A stretch of DNA of 64,000 bases from Oryzias latipes. Taxonomy: Eukaryota; Chordata; Actinopteri; Beloniformes; Adrianichthyidae. A program made the translations under genes and the position numbers. Of this stretch, positions 11,740-24,784 are shown in pieces (within the stretch, counting starts at the first letter, position 1; every line of letters starts with the position of its first letter). The notes beneath the pieces are model-generated. The model was not told where the DNA came from, ran no database searches, and worked only from the letters and a program-made list of their open reading frames with translations. The stretch spans positions 11,270,015 through 11,334,014 of the forward strand of contig NC_019869.2 of the NCBI RefSeq assembly GCF_002234675.1. Reading direction: 5' to 3'.

Positions 11740-13730
11740 TTTTGTACTTCCTGGTTGGCTTTCAATATGGAAACTGAAATTAGAATGCAGCCAATGAGTC
11801 AGCTTTGTTCAACAACACAATGTTCTAAGTATATATGGTACAATTTCACAATGTGTTTGTGCAGGCAGCTGTGTCCGCAATGTATGGTGTTTTTTCTGCA
11901 CTTCTTGTTCTACTGTTATCTGTCCCACAACAGACCTTCATAACATCACTAAGAACCATATGGGGTGTTCTAATCGAAATACCTTTTTTCTAATTTGTTT
12001 TACCTTAATCCAATTCAATAAAACCCTGCAACTGTAAACATGCATATCATAATGAAACCAATGGAGGTCATCAGGCTGTGAAATTGGTGTATTTTCCTCA
12101 AATACACACATAGAAAATATTTTGGCCTGTGGTGACTGTCACTAACATTTATGAATGATGTTGGTTTCCAGTAGCTTTTTCTGCTTGAAGGCCTTCCTGT
12201 TTGGTTCACCAGTATCCTGCCTCCTGCAACCTGATACTTCCTGGTCAGGTCTGATCCCTCTGACCTTTGCAACCTGCCTTGAAACCCAAATAGCCATTTC
12301 TAGAGTGTTTTATGCAGCTGTTTGGAAGTACTAACCGTGAGTGCAAAATTTTCTATACTTTTTTGCTGACAGAAAATTTTAATTGAGTAACTCAAGAGAA
12401 TAAAATAGCTTTAATAAATATTTGATTAGTATAATCTGTTGGTGAGATTGATATTAAACCCTGTACATGGGGAACATATAATTAAATTGCAGGCTTACTT
12501 TTTTTTTCAAGCAACCTTTCTTCATGCCTCTGGCACAACACAAGACCATTTTTAACCTGGCAGCACAATGTTTCTCCCAAATCTCTCTGGCTTTGCAGGC
12601 ACCTCTCCTCTTCATTCATCACACAGCCTGAACAAGTGACCGGGGAATGACCTCGCTTGCACACATACGCGCGCACACACACACAAACACAGACTCACAA
12701 TCTGTTACATACACACGTTTGCAAACACAGAATTATCCCACAGAAAAGCACGATTCATTTATCACAAACGATGGATACCTTGGAACACATGCTCAAATGT
12801 GTGCGCGCACCATCTTACATAGACACACACCTCACTGTGCACATTCATGTGTAGCAGTTTCTTTCACATCCGTTACAGATGGGTTCTCCTCCTCCTAAGT
12901 CCTAAATGAATATAAATATGTCTCTTTGACATCATTCATCTGCCAGAGATGAACACATTTACCGCACTCTGCCATAAGAGGCAGTGTTGCTCTCTCCTCC
13001 ACTCTTCAGATGCGTATGGGAAGTACAAATTGAAAAGAGGAATGGCAGCAGGGATGAAGACTTTTAGAAAGGAGGATGAAGCAACAGCATCTTTTGAGGC
13101 TAGAGCAAAGCAGTAAATTAGATTACAAATCATTAATGCAGTTTTTGTTTTGCTCGCGCACAAACCATCCAGAAACACAAACTTCTATCTCTTTTTAAAT
13201 ACGTTCTTTTCCAATGCCTTTGCCCACCTAATCAAATCTGTTCCTATACCACTCCACCCTCTTGACAGCTTGCATTCACAATGAGACATTTGAAAGTCCA
13301 TTAACTCCACTTTCCACCAGCGTTAAGCCAGCAGCACCGCAATGTTGTCAGGACGAGTCCGAGAGAAAATGACAGTCAGACAAAAAGTAAAATGATGTAC
13401 TAAAAGAGCTGAGAGAATCATGAGATATCAGTGATGGGTGCAAAGTAAAACAAAATCCTGGATGATATGCCATAAAAAGATGCTTAGGAGCATGATGGGA
13501 CAGATTTAACTGCAGAAAAATCATGCTGTGCCAGTGGAAAATCTTAATTTCGTCAAGATCTTTGGCATTTTGTTTGCTGTTTTGCAAATTGAAAAATAAA
13601 GTGCACCTGTTCATAATATGATTTATTCTGGTAAATTTACCGGAATAAATGCATTTATTTATAAACGTATTCCATACCCACATTGGAAAATCCTTCAAAC
13701 ATTATTTTAAGTTTTGATGGTCATAAAAAA
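11740..13730. other. Intergenic DNA with a CA-rich patch, no gene seen
   Basis: Only low-complexity signal is visible. CA/TG-rich sequence at 12660-12850 produces Thr/His-rich frames on the plus strand that should be ignored. I find no gene or recognisable element. Confidence 0.5.
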
Positions 13731-13734
13731 AAAT

Positions 13735-13925
13735 TGTTTTTTCATGACAGGTTGTAGATGTGACCTTTGTCCCGAGCCACTATCTTGTCCTCCCTGTACG
13801 GCCCTGAAGGAGGCGACAGCGGTTTCGAAGAGAGCTACCCTTTGCTGCTGTCTTTGCTCCATATGTCATTAAGCCTGTTGGAGAAACACTAGGTTAAAGT
13901 TACAGCCAGAGCATCAGCGCATGCT
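13735..13925. other. Candidate conserved non-coding block with DR1-like site
   Basis: This is a high-complexity island with TGACCTTTGTCCC at 13761-13773. Its reverse complement reads as an imperfect DR1 nuclear-receptor site (GGGACA, one base, AGGTCA). No open frame of note is present. Its role is inferred from composition only. Confidence 0.25.
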
Positions 13926-14479
13926 ATGTGGGCAGTTGTGGGTCAACATAAAAGTGGCGCCTCACTTTATCACACTTCCTCTTGTGTCTGTCTGTTTGTG
14001 TTAACAAGACGTTGTCTGTTTCTTACTGCCACGCTTTTGGAAATGTATACTCCGTTTGAGTCATTTCTTTTTCATTCCGCCCTTCTTTTTGCCTTTATGT
14101 TTAACCTTCACAAGCTCTGAGCTTTGCAACATCATAACCCCTATAACAGTAAGATCCCTTCTTCAGTTAAAATTATATTTCTGAGGCTGCAACAGTGCTT
14201 GTCCATTTATAGAATATATGCTAATTCTTTTTCATCCTCCTGAAGTCTAAAAGTTGGTAGAATTAATTAAATTAATTAATTAATGAAAACAAACGTACAT
14301 GTACAAATTGCTTACTCAGGTGCTTACAACTGTCTTTTTTAATTCCTTAATAATATATACAAGCAGGAAACAATAAAATCAGTTTGGCATTTTCACCTAA
14401 AGGTTAGATGGAGGTCAACATAGAGTGTCATTCCTCTGCTCTACCCCCCCCCCCCTTGCCACCATCACCACCCTTCCTC

Positions 14480-15020
14480 CTCTTTGCTCCTCCTCACCTC
14501 CTTCTTCCCCATTCCTATGACAAAGGGAGCCAGTTTAGTTGCCACGGAAACAGGCTTTTTCCATGGCGATGTTGGAACACGTGGGAAGGGAAGGGCAGCT
14601 TTGTTTCGCCTAGTGATGAAGGATTCTCCCCATGCATGTTTAATCGCCAGACTTATGGTCTCAAACCCAACAGCCAAGCCCATCTACCACCGCCTGATTA
14701 TGCTCAATGGAGCTTCTGACACAGTCATTTTGCCTGTTCTATCACGCTGTGTAGCTCTCACCAAGGGAACCTTGGCTTTTGTTGCACAGCGTTCCTGATG
14801 AGTACAGCTGAGGCTACGAATATGAAGCTAGAAGCAACACATACATCTTTTAAACAATGTGAGGATGGCCAAATAAAAAACACTCAATTTGCGAACACAC
14901 AGAAAAACCAATTTTGCAATCTTTTCTGTCCTGTTAAAAAAAATAATACTATGTTGGCACCCACCCACCAATCTTTGGCTCAGCAGGAGGAAAAATGGCT
15001 GATCACCATGGCAACTGTGT
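14480..15020. promoter_or_regulatory. Candidate regulatory block with three RFX X-box-like motifs
   Basis: The motifs are GTTGCCACGGAAAC (14538-14551), TTTTCCATGGCGATG (14557-14571) and ATCACCATGGCAAC (15002-15015). They resemble the RFX consensus GTNRCC-NN-GGYAAC; the third differs only at its first base. The segment is GC-balanced against an AT-rich flank. The frames through it show no known domain. A cis-regulatory role is inferred. Confidence 0.35.
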
Positions 15021-17305
15021 GTGCTTCTCAGCTACAGCTGTGATGCATGTGGTGACACTTTTGACCCACAGCTGAACTCTATATGGCAAGAAAAATATCC
15101 TCTCCTATGTGCATCCTGCGGTTTGTTGCAACCTCACAAATCCACTTTAATCAGGGAGGCATATTGTATTTCTTTTCATTCAAACAACTTAAATCTATCC
15201 AAAATAAAACCTTTTAGTAGAGCATATTTACAGAAATAAAACTAATTCTTTGTGATTCAGGCATTTAATGTTTAAATGAACACAGTTTGCTAATTCCAAT
15301 CGGATTCGATCCCATTTTTGTTTTCAATTGCATCTGTCATTTGTCATTGGAATGTTTTATTATCTTGCCTTCAAACAATATATTATGGCATTGAAAGTTC
15401 ACACTAGATTTGTGTCACATTCGCTGTCTATAACTAAAGAGAGGTGTCTGCAGTTTGCTTTGGAATCTAGTTTTGTTTGGCCCTCACCTGTTTGTTTCCG
15501 ACTCGCCCCTCGGTTATGTCTGTCCTTTATTGTCACACAACACAACACTTCTTCAGAAACAATGGCGCCATGCCATCGCCACTGACATTTACAAATCACA
15601 CAGACTGTTTCATACATAAAAAGGGTCGCTGAAAACAACCTGTGCCAGGATGCGCAAGTGCATACACAACGCCTCCAGTTAGATATTACTATTGATATAC
15701 ATACACTTAGATGTGAAGCTGCAAGGTCTACTCATGCAGTTTTGATTCCGAGAATGCAGACAGAAACACAAAAATGACGCCAGTGTTGCAAGAACTAAAC
15801 AGACAAAAGTATTACAACATAATACATCTGCTTTGCGGAAGACGACAGTCAGAGGTTATCGCCTCTTATCTGGTTGGATTTGTTGAATTTGCAGAGATGA
15901 GACGCCTTTTCTGGGTTTCCACCACTAGGAGTGCTGCAGCTTTGCATTAAACCAGTCCTCCCAGTTCTGCCTCTGCTTCTGTAGCCTCCTGCAGCAGATG
16001 AAAGGGAGCCGACAGGAGTAAATGCAGACAAGTAGACACCCTCTTAATCATTCACATTTCTTTTTTTAAAAACACAATTAGTGCCATATTGAAGCAGACA
16101 CAATATACTGTGGAGCATGCAGATAGTACAAGTCAGCATGGATGACATGAATGAAAATTCAAACACAGGCTACAAAGAAAAACCACATTTAATTGTATCC
16201 TGCAGAAATACAAAAGCAGAATGGATATATATATAAGTTCGGATAATAACATAAAACGTAAAAATGTTATGGGTTCATCATGATTTCAAAAGATGCTTGT
16301 AGAAACCAATCCTATTCGTAAAAAGGGGTTTAATTTTTTGCACTTTTTAAAAAATTCTTAAAAAGAAAAAAAAAAAGTAGTACATGTTGTTGAAGCTCTT
16401 TGGTCCTATTTATTCTGCCCCTGGTGTGGAAGGGTCCAAAACTCCTAATATACACTCAGAGCTGCCATTTCACAGAGGAGTCGACCTGCAGGTCAACAAA
16501 CACAAACAAGGAATGAGACAATTAAAAATACAGTGGCAAACAACAAGGCACACAGGATCTAGAAACTTTATAAGCAACTTTTTACCAAAAAAAAGGTGTT
16601 TTTAGTATAAAAACAATTCTACTAAGTTTATGAAACTGATTTTCAGTTAGCTTTTAATCCCACTCACCTTAAAAATGATTTATGTGTCTAACACAATACT
16701 TTGGCCATTGTGTAAAAAATATAGACAGGGTGGTGGGTAAAGACTGATGAACATTTGAGACTCAGCCAGATACAAAGACAAAAGAGGTCAGAAATGTCTG
16801 TGCGAATTTTAGTTAATCCACCTCCAACACTACATTTATAAATAGGTCCACAAGTCATGAACTATCTAACCAAACATTTTATTTTTACTGTGCGACAGCA
16901 AGCTTGCGAATGACTCTTCCACAATGCAACTTGACTGTGACCTAAATCTATTTGTCCACCCAGGGTTCTACAAGTGAGGAATTGAAAACATTTTTTAGTA
17001 ACTTCTGAAATCCTAAACAGCCTGAACATCAATGGACTGTTTCCATAAATTCGGTTGTTTACAATGCAAATAAAAGGCCAAATAAAAAATATTTGCATTT
17101 AAAGTCTTATAAATCACAAGTTTGTTGTATTTATATTTTCTTCTAAACCTAATTACTTCATTTCACAACAAAAAATACAGCATGTGGTCAAACAGTTTAA
17201 CCATACAACTGGTTTATTTTGAACACTATTTCATCTAATTATGGCAAAATAAATATGGTAAATGCTGTATACTTATACTAACATCTTTACAGTCACAGTA
17301 TCATT
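15021..17305. other. Intergenic DNA, no gene seen
   Basis: No coding exon, RNA gene or clear transposon terminus was found. The stretch is AT-rich, with scattered A runs near 16060 and 16365. Confidence 0.5.
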
Positions 17306-17309
17306 TACC

Positions 17310-17485
17310 AATTCACACACTGATGGCGACTGCTGCCAAACACTGACAGCAACCACCAGGAGCAATGAGGGCTTCAATGTCTTGCTCAAGAATACTTCTA
17401 CGCATAGGTGTGCAGACTGGGAACTGAACCTGCAGTTTTCCAACCAGAGGTTGACTGCTCTACCTCTGCACCACGGCTGCCCCAA
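17310..17485 (+). mobile_element. SINE-like tRNA-tail repeat fragment
   Basis: It contains the common teleost repeat blocks GATGGCGACTGCTGCC, TCTTGCTCAAGAATAC and CTGGGAACTGAACCTGC, and ends in CACCACGGCTGCCCC. The end reads on the minus strand like a tRNA-type head. It is old and diverged. Confidence 0.5.
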
Positions 17486-17857
17486 AAGTAAAACATTCCA
17501 AAATCTTAACATGGCATTTTAATTTAAGTTATGAAATTTGTATTACTGTAAGTGAGTTTATCTATCAGCGACAGGCTGAACCCTCTCTGCCTATACTCCA
17601 TTTCTTCTCCAGGCACTCATACATGTCTTGTCTTGTTTTATATAATTTTCTTGTTTTATATAATTTTTGTCTTGTTTTTGTCTTTTTTTGTTATTTTACA
17701 CTTGTTTTCACTTGTCCAAAATAAAAAGGTTACTACTACTACTACTACTACATCCTGCAACTATCGGAAACATAGTTTTCACTGTTGCTAAAGTGTCATC
17801 ATGTTTTGAAAAGTTTTTGACTTTGGAACAATGACTGTATCAGAGAACTAATAATAA

Positions 17858-18170
17858 TAATAATGGATTGGATTTATCTGCACTTTTCCAGACGCTCAAA
17901 GCGCTTACAGTGTATCCATTATTCATTCACAGTTGGTGATGGTAGAGGCGTGGCTGCCAGTTCACACCAACAGTCCCTCTGACAATCACTGGGATCATTC
18001 ATGCACGTAGGCAGTAGCATTACGGGCCTTGCCAAAGGGCCCTCACTGGGTGGTGTGAACTGCTCACCAATTCAATTGTTTGCTTGTTCATTCCCCCCCC
18101 CCCAGGGAATCAAACCCTGGTTTCCTGCATGTCAGTACTTCACCTTACCAACCGAGCTACCCAGCCACCA
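17858..18170 (+). mobile_element. SINE-like repeat with tRNA-like end
   Basis: It opens with ATTGGATTTATCTGCACTTTTCCAG and carries GTGATGGTAGAGGCGTGGC and GCCTTGCCAAAGGGCCCTC. It closes in a tRNA-like segment (GGGAATCAAACCCTGG and CAACCGAGCTACCCAGCCACC when read through). A C-run sits at 18094-18103. I recognise the family as a frequent fish interspersed repeat, with no coding role. Confidence 0.55.
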
Positions 18171-18269
18171 ACTGGACTGAGTGAGGGTGATGAAATCCAT
18201 GGAAATTGTTTACTTCCGGTTCCTTCTAAGCAAAGTCAATTCAGTCATCATTCTTTTGTGATACGGGTG

Positions 18270-18630
18270 CCGAGGTGTTGAAACCAGATATCGTCAGTAA
18301 GCAGTGATTGGTCCAAGTCAGTCTGAGTTAGTATTTCTATGGCAACCACTCCCACCAATCTCACCAATCAGGAGTGAGCTTGCTGGAAGTCCATGGTCAG
18401 TGTATAACTTGAATAGGTTGCAGAAATAAAAAAAACAAAAAATTTAGGGTGAGCAACAACATGTTAAAAAAAGGTCCTAAAGCAAAAATGGCTATTCTGA
18501 CAAACGTAGTGTAATGACAAATTTTTACGTCTCAAAATAAATCTATGGGATTTTGGCTTCTTGAAGCCAGCAGTTTCTTGGGAACCTTAGGAGGGAAGAG
18601 GTAATTCACTGAGTCCATGTTCTCACATGG
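18270..18630 (+). repeat. Dispersed repeat family A, most complete copy
   Basis: It contains in one piece the blocks that are separated at 1690-1860 and 2680-3000: the CAGTGATTGGTC block, CTATGGCAA, ATAACTTG, ATTCTGACAAA and CTATGGGATTTTGGC. It therefore serves as the reference copy within this window. Confidence 0.5.
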
Positions 18631-18639
18631 TCAACAGTT

Positions 18640-18815
18640 TGGAGCTACCAGAGTAGAGGTAGATAGAGGCCTAGAGGAAGACCAAATAAGAGGCCAGGCA
18701 TGTCTTGGAGGAGGATATGAAGATGGCTGGTTTGAGTGGGGAGGATGCAAAAGACAGGATTAGATATATGCAGATAATTAATTGGCAGTGGCGACCCCAA
18801 AAGGCAAAAAAAAAA
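18640..18815 (+). mobile_element. LINE 3'-end fragment (RTE/Rex3-like)
   Basis: Blocks GAGGAAGACCAAATAAGAGG, GGAGGATATGAAGATGG and GGCAGTGGCGACCCC match the typical 3' end of fish RTE/Rex3-type LINEs. There the reverse-transcriptase ORF ends in a Gly/Arg/Pro-rich and Glu-Asp-Met motif before a GTGGCGACCCC tail. Here the frame is degenerate and interrupted. The family call is from memory of the motif. Confidence 0.45.
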
Positions 18816-20875
18816 TGTGATTAAAATACTCTACTTTTCCTGGTATACATTTAGCACATAATATCAAAATAAAATGACACGTGGGGTTTAAAAGGTTCCC
18901 ACATATTTCCAAAAGCTGTTATTTCTTACTTTGAGAATAAGTTAAGATATATTGAACAAAACCTAAACTTATTTTAAGTGAGCATTTTCAATGTAACTCT
19001 TTTACGCATGTAATATTATGGCTCAAACTGGATCACTTTTAAGTTTTTGTTCAATTATTGTTTTCAGGTTGAGTTTATGGTTGTGTTGTTTAGCTTTTCT
19101 GGTGGTTTAGGACTCATTATTTAACATCTAAGTGAGTATTATACCAAAACTCTTTTCTATGGTAAAGTCAAGGTAAATATCGCTTTGCATCTAAATGTCT
19201 AGTTCTGCAAATCCTGCTCATCACTGTGGTGGGGATGGACCCCGTCACCTGTCCACTCCTTCCTGATCCTTGCTTGTGGTCCCGCCACTGATCTTGAGTG
19301 GGTGACCTTTTCTTTCAGCTAATCCACACCAAAAAGCCCTAATTACTGCTGCCGCTCCACCAGCCTCCTTTGACTATATAATCAATAGAGCCGATTGGCT
19401 GGCGGATCTCCTCATCAGACACCAAGGCGTTACATGCGACTCTGCGTGTGTGTGTTTATGCATGTGATATACTCCTGCTCATATCATGAAGGAAATTAAA
19501 CATGATCGGAGCGATTGCAAACAAGAACTGTGAGGTAGTATTTGGAGTGTCTGCATAAACGACAGAAAGATAAACAGAGAATGACTACAAAGTAACCATA
19601 CACACCCTTGTATTTACACACATTTCTCTCTCCAACCTGAATGTTGTGACACCAGTTGACCTTATCGAGCTGCTGTTGTGTAAAGAGTTCCTGATTAGAA
19701 TATTTTCCCTTTAACCTTTAGCAGAATGACACGCCTCCAGAAAGCCAAGGGTTTATGCCAAGAGCTGAATGTATTCTGGCACTATTTCATTAAGCTGTGG
19801 CATTTTACTAAAAGTCCTCTTAGCAATTTAGCAGCTGCACTTGTTTTTTTTTTAAGAAGCATCCAGGTGTGAACTTTGAGATATACACTGTGAGGATCTG
19901 ACAGTACAGAAAGTATGTTACCTGGTCACCTACCTTACCTTTTCTCACCATTTCTCAGTTTTATATTTACGTGTGGGCAAAAACGTCAGTGAACATCTGA
20001 CAAGCAAAAAAGACACAACACGATGTTATCAGAGAGTTAAAGGAAGTTTCATTTTAGCTGAAGCAACATGAACAAAATCATATCTGTTCAGTGAAGCAGC
20101 CTGCCTCACTTTCTTTCCCCTTTTTTCCCCCTGTCTTTAACTTTTGCTGACAGTCTTTGATTGTATTAGACAAGTTAATGAAAAGCAACAAAGACGAAGC
20201 AACTGGCAGTCCTCCATGTAGCCTGCACCTGCCAGAGTGTATGTCTCTGAGTGCATACCTGCCAGTGCCTATGTCAAACCGCCTCATGTCCTCAGGCGTG
20301 CCAGTCAAGATACTGATGAGACAGTAAGAGAGTGTTGAGAAACTCGTCTGTACCTTTAGGGTGGTCTCTGCTCTGCAGACATAAAGATGTTATGAAAATG
20401 ATCTTATGCTACCAGATGAAGTCAAAACATTGCGCTGTCTTTTGATGTGTAAACCACTGCAAACTAAAGCAAGATGCTTCACCAATCATGAGCCTGAGTT
20501 AGTATGAAAATTCAATTGGACTTGCAGTATGGTACACACGGACGGTCCTATATGTATTTTGTACAGGCTTTCCTTGGAGTTACTTTTGTTGTTCAGCTAT
20601 CTCAGCAACACACAATCATAGTATTACACAACTGCATTCATCCAAAGCCATTTACGTAAGGATTATATAATATTCACAACATGGTGTTTAAACCAAGGAC
20701 AAAATTGTTGTGTTTCCTGGAAAATCAGCTTAGGGTTAACCAGGTTTCCAAAAGTTGGTTTTGCTTCTTCTCTTTTCTAAATGATTACTGATTTTTTTTT
20801 CTTACTGATGCAAGATTATCCATATGTCTGATCCGTGTTAGTAATCAGTAATCTAGTCTAAAGATACATTTAAAC
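18816..20875. other. Intergenic; candidate conserved block at 19215-19440
   Basis: No gene is seen. The part 19215-19440 is a high-complexity island with homeodomain-type cores (CCCTAATTACTGC) and TATAATCAATAG, close to ATTGGCTGG. This is the sort of composition seen in Hox-flank enhancers, but conservation cannot be judged from one sequence. Confidence 0.3.
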
Positions 20876-20879
20876 TGCG

Positions 20880-21420
20880 CTGTCAAGCGCCCACTTTCAA
20901 TGAAAAGTCTATGTAAACCCGCGTGTCGGGCTTCCGCATTCAAAACTTTGCGTTCATGCAAAGCTACGCAAGTTTTTACAACCGTTTCTGGGCTCTACAT
21001 ACAAAATGTGCAGCCATTGAACTTTGCCCAATCAGGTACTCTGATTTAGTAGTGTCGTATGGATGGCGTTCCATTTACTGTATTTCACGGAAGTGCCAAC
21101 TGTTTTAAAATTGATCATGGAGGAGAAATTATTGATTGCAGTTTGAGCTCGGACGTAAATATTTGACACCAAGTCTTTCATATATCGGTAGAGAGCTGTG
21201 AAAAAAAAAGCCTGGAACAAGATTCACAAGATTAAACATTTCGCACCAAGACTTTTTTCAACTGTAGGTGGTGGACATGTGCTAATAAACATTAGAAAAT
21301 GAAAAATAAGAAGACACCCTGCTTGTTAAGTGCAAGCACTTTGGGCTATTCTCATGTTCAAGATTGCGTGTCACATGCCCGGTGTGTCCGGTGTGTGTTA
21401 CAGTAAATTATTTCAGCTGT
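20880..21420 (+). pseudogene. Harbinger-type transposon relic with MADF-like ORF remains
   Basis: From the ATG near 21118 the frame begins MEEKLLIAV and, after stops, continues with DTKSFIYR and KKKAWNKI. This matches the layout of a MADF/Myb-like DNA-binding protein (LI-x-A-V, Y/F-D-x-x, S-x-x-Y-R-D/R, K-x-x-x-W-x-x-I) that accompanies the transposase in PIF/Harbinger elements. Internal stop codons disable it. A second copy of the same repeat is at 33690-34200. No transposase catalytic ORF was seen. Confidence 0.5.
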
Positions 21421-22019
21421 TTGGTGGTTTGGCTGTGGATGACCACAGACCTGTCAACAGTTAGCCTCAGGTTAAGGCAGATTCATGGTTTGGGAGAAGC
21501 AAGACGTTTTCTTTAAAATGAGCAACATGGGTTTGTCCTGTAGTTCATAATTAGGAGATCTTTTTGCTTGTGTCCAACATCCTTCAGTACCTGAACATTG
21601 TCTTTCAAATTGTGCAATAACTCATGTATGATTATTCAACCATTTATAACTCACCTGGACACAGGTGCAAACACAAAACAGGTATTGAAGACTTATAGAG
21701 TGGGTTAAGCGTGTAGTGACTCTTTATATATAAATTACAATTCCTTCAATTTATTTTTATTCTTGTTGAATGCTTTTTTTCCCATTATTTGCCAAGTTGC
21801 CATATTAAAATAATAGTATTGTACATTGTTTTTTTTAAACCTAAAACAGTTTATTAAACCACAGAAAGTTGTGGTATTTATAAATCTATCTTTAGACATT
21901 CAAGTATTTCTTGCTTCACTAGTAACCTGTGTGCATGCCTCTGACAATTCACAGATTTTTTTCCGAAACAGTTTCGCTCTTGCATGAACTATTTTTAAAA
22001 AGTTAAGCATTTTTGCTTA

Positions 22020-22987
22020 CAGTTTTTCTCAGTCGCTTTAGTACAATTCTCAGATCAGAATTGAAGTTTGCAAATACGTGTGTGCATTTCTCCAAACAAT
22101 TTGTACAAACAGCAAAACACTATGGATTTCTTGCAAAAGCCTGTAACTTGCTCAAAATCTTTAGTTCATCTCTGAAAACTAAGTCTTTATGTCATTGAAC
22201 ATGTCAGTGCCATCAGAATGTCAAGTCCTTGTGTCATTGTCTACGAACAAGACAGTCGAATTACTTAGTCATGTTGTCAATATAACTGTGTACTTTAGAG
22301 GGAGGTTCTGATGTAAACTATGGCTAAAGTTTGGATGACAATTATTGTAAAATGTAAGTTACACATTTTTTGTTTGATTGCAAGAGACTGGACAAGATTC
22401 ACATTTACACTTTTATTGTTCATATTGTAATTTGTTGACAGACCATGTCATACCAACAGAGAAAAAACCCACTGCAAACAGTAACACAAAGGGAAAAAAA
22501 GATAGGACAATATTCTGTACAACAGTACAGGCAGTGCAGTAGGAATTGGTGTGGTCTTCCTACACCTCTTGTCATTCCTGTATGTTAGGCCACAAATTCT
22601 CATCCACATCACAGCGAATATCCTCTCTTGCAATGCAGCGAAATATGTTTGTCACATTATGACAACTTGGTCAACCATTTTGCAGTTAATGACTTATACG
22701 ATGAACTACTGACTAGGTGTTTTGAGGAGTAAGACTATTGCACAGTGAACTATATACCGGTAATACATTTTGATCAACGTGACATAAACAATTGATAATG
22801 TAGCAAAGAGCAGAGAATTGTACATAAGCATTTGCATGGATGTACCAAAGCAATTGCAACTTGTTCAAAGAAGTGAGAGACTGGTTATATGATGTGCACA
22901 AGTGACATCATGATGTGAAGATTGAACAAATAGTTTTGGGAATTTCATTCTGATCTGACAATTGTACTAAAGCGACTGAGAAAACTG
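22020..22987. mobile_element. 968-bp Tc1/mariner-type element, defective
   Basis: The left end CAGTTTTTCTCAGTCGCTTT and the right end AAAGCGACTGAGAAAACTG are inverted repeats of about 40 bp. Both are bordered by TA, the Tc1/mariner target duplication (22018-22019 and 22988-22989). On the minus strand around 22570-22640 a short frame reads CIAREDIRCDVDENLWPN, a motif I associate with the C-terminal part of fish IS630/Tc1-like transposases. The rest of the transposase is missing, so this is an internally deleted, non-autonomous copy. Confidence 0.7.
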
Positions 22988-22991
22988 TAAT

Positions 22992-23470
22992 ATCATATTT
23001 TCCGCACTATAGGGCACACTGGATTTTAAGGCACACTGTCAATGAATGGTCTATTTTTAAACTTTATCATATAAAATGCACACTAAACTACAAGGTGCAT
23101 TTAGGGAGACAAAAGAATCATAGATAAGTCTGTCAGGTCAGTCAGACTTTATTACGATTCACAGTAGCTCTAGATTTGTTTGTGACATGCTACACGTCTT
23201 ACACATTAGAAATGTTAGCTGCATTACAATACATGTAACACCCAACCTTGTTTGTAGCACATAAAAAAAAACAACTGTTCGAGACCACTACATGTTAGCC
23301 GCATTAGTGTATTCACAATAACAACTCGTACAAAAAAACAGACTGACGTTTTGACAGAGCACCGTGTACCTCGCAAAATCACTTCTACATCAGTAAACAA
23401 AATCAAAATTAATTTGTAGGCGCTCCGGATTGTAAGGTGCACTCTCGTTTTTTTGAACTGCGAACAGACC
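22992..23470 (+). mobile_element. MITE with internal 'GGCGCAC..GGATT.TAAGG' repeats
   Basis: CCGCACTATAGGGCACACTGGATTTTAAGG (first 20 bases diagnostic) opens the element, and CGCTCCGGATTGTAAGGTGCACTC closes it in the same orientation. This is the familiar arrangement of a widespread fish miniature transposon with short direct repeats. Its 3' end runs directly into the AGAT microsatellite. It sits immediately beside the Tc1/mariner element. Confidence 0.5.
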
Positions 23471-23473
23471 GAC

Positions 23474-23725
<252 letters not shown>

Positions 23726-24660
23726 CTTTTCCTTTACCAAAGCCAGTCTTTGAGTAATAGTTTATTTAAGATGAAACAATGAAATCACAGTAGCTGTGTG
23801 AGTGATGTAATCCCTGCATTTTGTTCATCCATCAGTGGTTGATGCTTAAGCCTGAGGTCAATTGAGACATATCTATCAGTCCTTGATATCTAGCCAATTT
23901 AAGAGATGTCACTCTTTAAGTATCCACTGTTACTGCATTTCTTTTTAAACTCATTGAAAATATTCTGCAATGACAGATAAACACAGGTCCTCTAGAAGAT
24001 ACCATGTTTATTTCTCACATTCATGTTGAATTTACCTTTAAAATTAATGATGAGATAGGCAGCTAAAACTTCAGTTCATGTTTTTGTGTCAAATTTATAC
24101 CCACGCTTTCATTATATTCATTTGAATACGTCAAAATAAGGAAACGTTTGCCAGAGTTAAAAAGATTTGGATAAAATGTTTCTGTCCAATACTCAAATGC
24201 TAATATAATTTTGCAGACAATAATTGAATTACCAGCAGGAACAACACAGGATGTGAAAAAACAAGTATCACCTTTAATGTGTTTTAAAAGTGTGTAAATG
24301 AGTTAAATTTCAGAATTAAAAAAAAAACGTTTTTGTTGGTGCTAGTAGCTTTATAATTTTCTGCTGGAAAGTTGAGCATGTTGTCTGTGTATTTGTCTTC
24401 CAACATCCTGTGCTCATGCATGCGCAGCATGTGTGTGTTTGTGTGACTGCAAAGTGAAGTGAAGACAAATGCACTCCCACTGAGAGCTGCCCAAGTCGGG
24501 CTGGCCTGCTGAGTGAAACCCTGTGGTAATGTTTAGCTTAAAAGGTGAAAAAGAGGGTGTGTGGGTGAAAGGAAGGGAAAAGGATGAGGGGGATGACAGT
24601 GCTGGGGTTTTGTATGTGGTGAGCCAGTGAATGAGGAAAGAGAGCTGGGGATGCAGGGAG
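23726..24660. other. Intergenic DNA; purine-rich from 24540
   Basis: No gene is seen up to 24540. From 24540 to 24720 the plus strand is G/A-rich (GAAAGGAAGGGAAAAGG and similar), which leads into the TATA box at 24675. A (TG)n-like patch lies near 24430. Confidence 0.45.
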
Positions 24661-24674
24661 GTAAGGATGGGTCG

Positions 24675-24682
24675 TATAAAAG
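24675..24682 (+). promoter_or_regulatory. TATA box (TATAAAAG) of a candidate promoter
   Basis: A canonical TATAAAAG lies 124 bp upstream of the last base before a well-placed ATG (24806). Purine-rich sequence precedes it, and a pyrimidine-biased, GC-balanced stretch follows (CGTCACTCAGTCATCCCTCA at about 24755-24775) where initiation could lie. No other full TATAAAAG stands out with such a downstream ORF in the flank. Transcription is inferred only. Confidence 0.3.
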
Positions 24683-24784
24683 TGGTTGGAGGAGGGAGGG
24701 AAGAAAGGATGAAAAGTCCAAACTGGACTGAGAGTAGGAGGCTACCCGCTTGGACTCGTCACTCAGTCATCCCTCACCGACACC

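Noticed and set aside
12647..12898. Thr/His-rich plus-strand frames
   Set aside because: They derive from CA-rich simple sequence, with overlapping open frames on the same strand and no domain.
24533..24721. Pro/Ser-rich minus-strand frame
   Set aside because: It is the complement of a purine-rich tract. The TATA box and ORF on the plus strand are the more coherent reading of this region.
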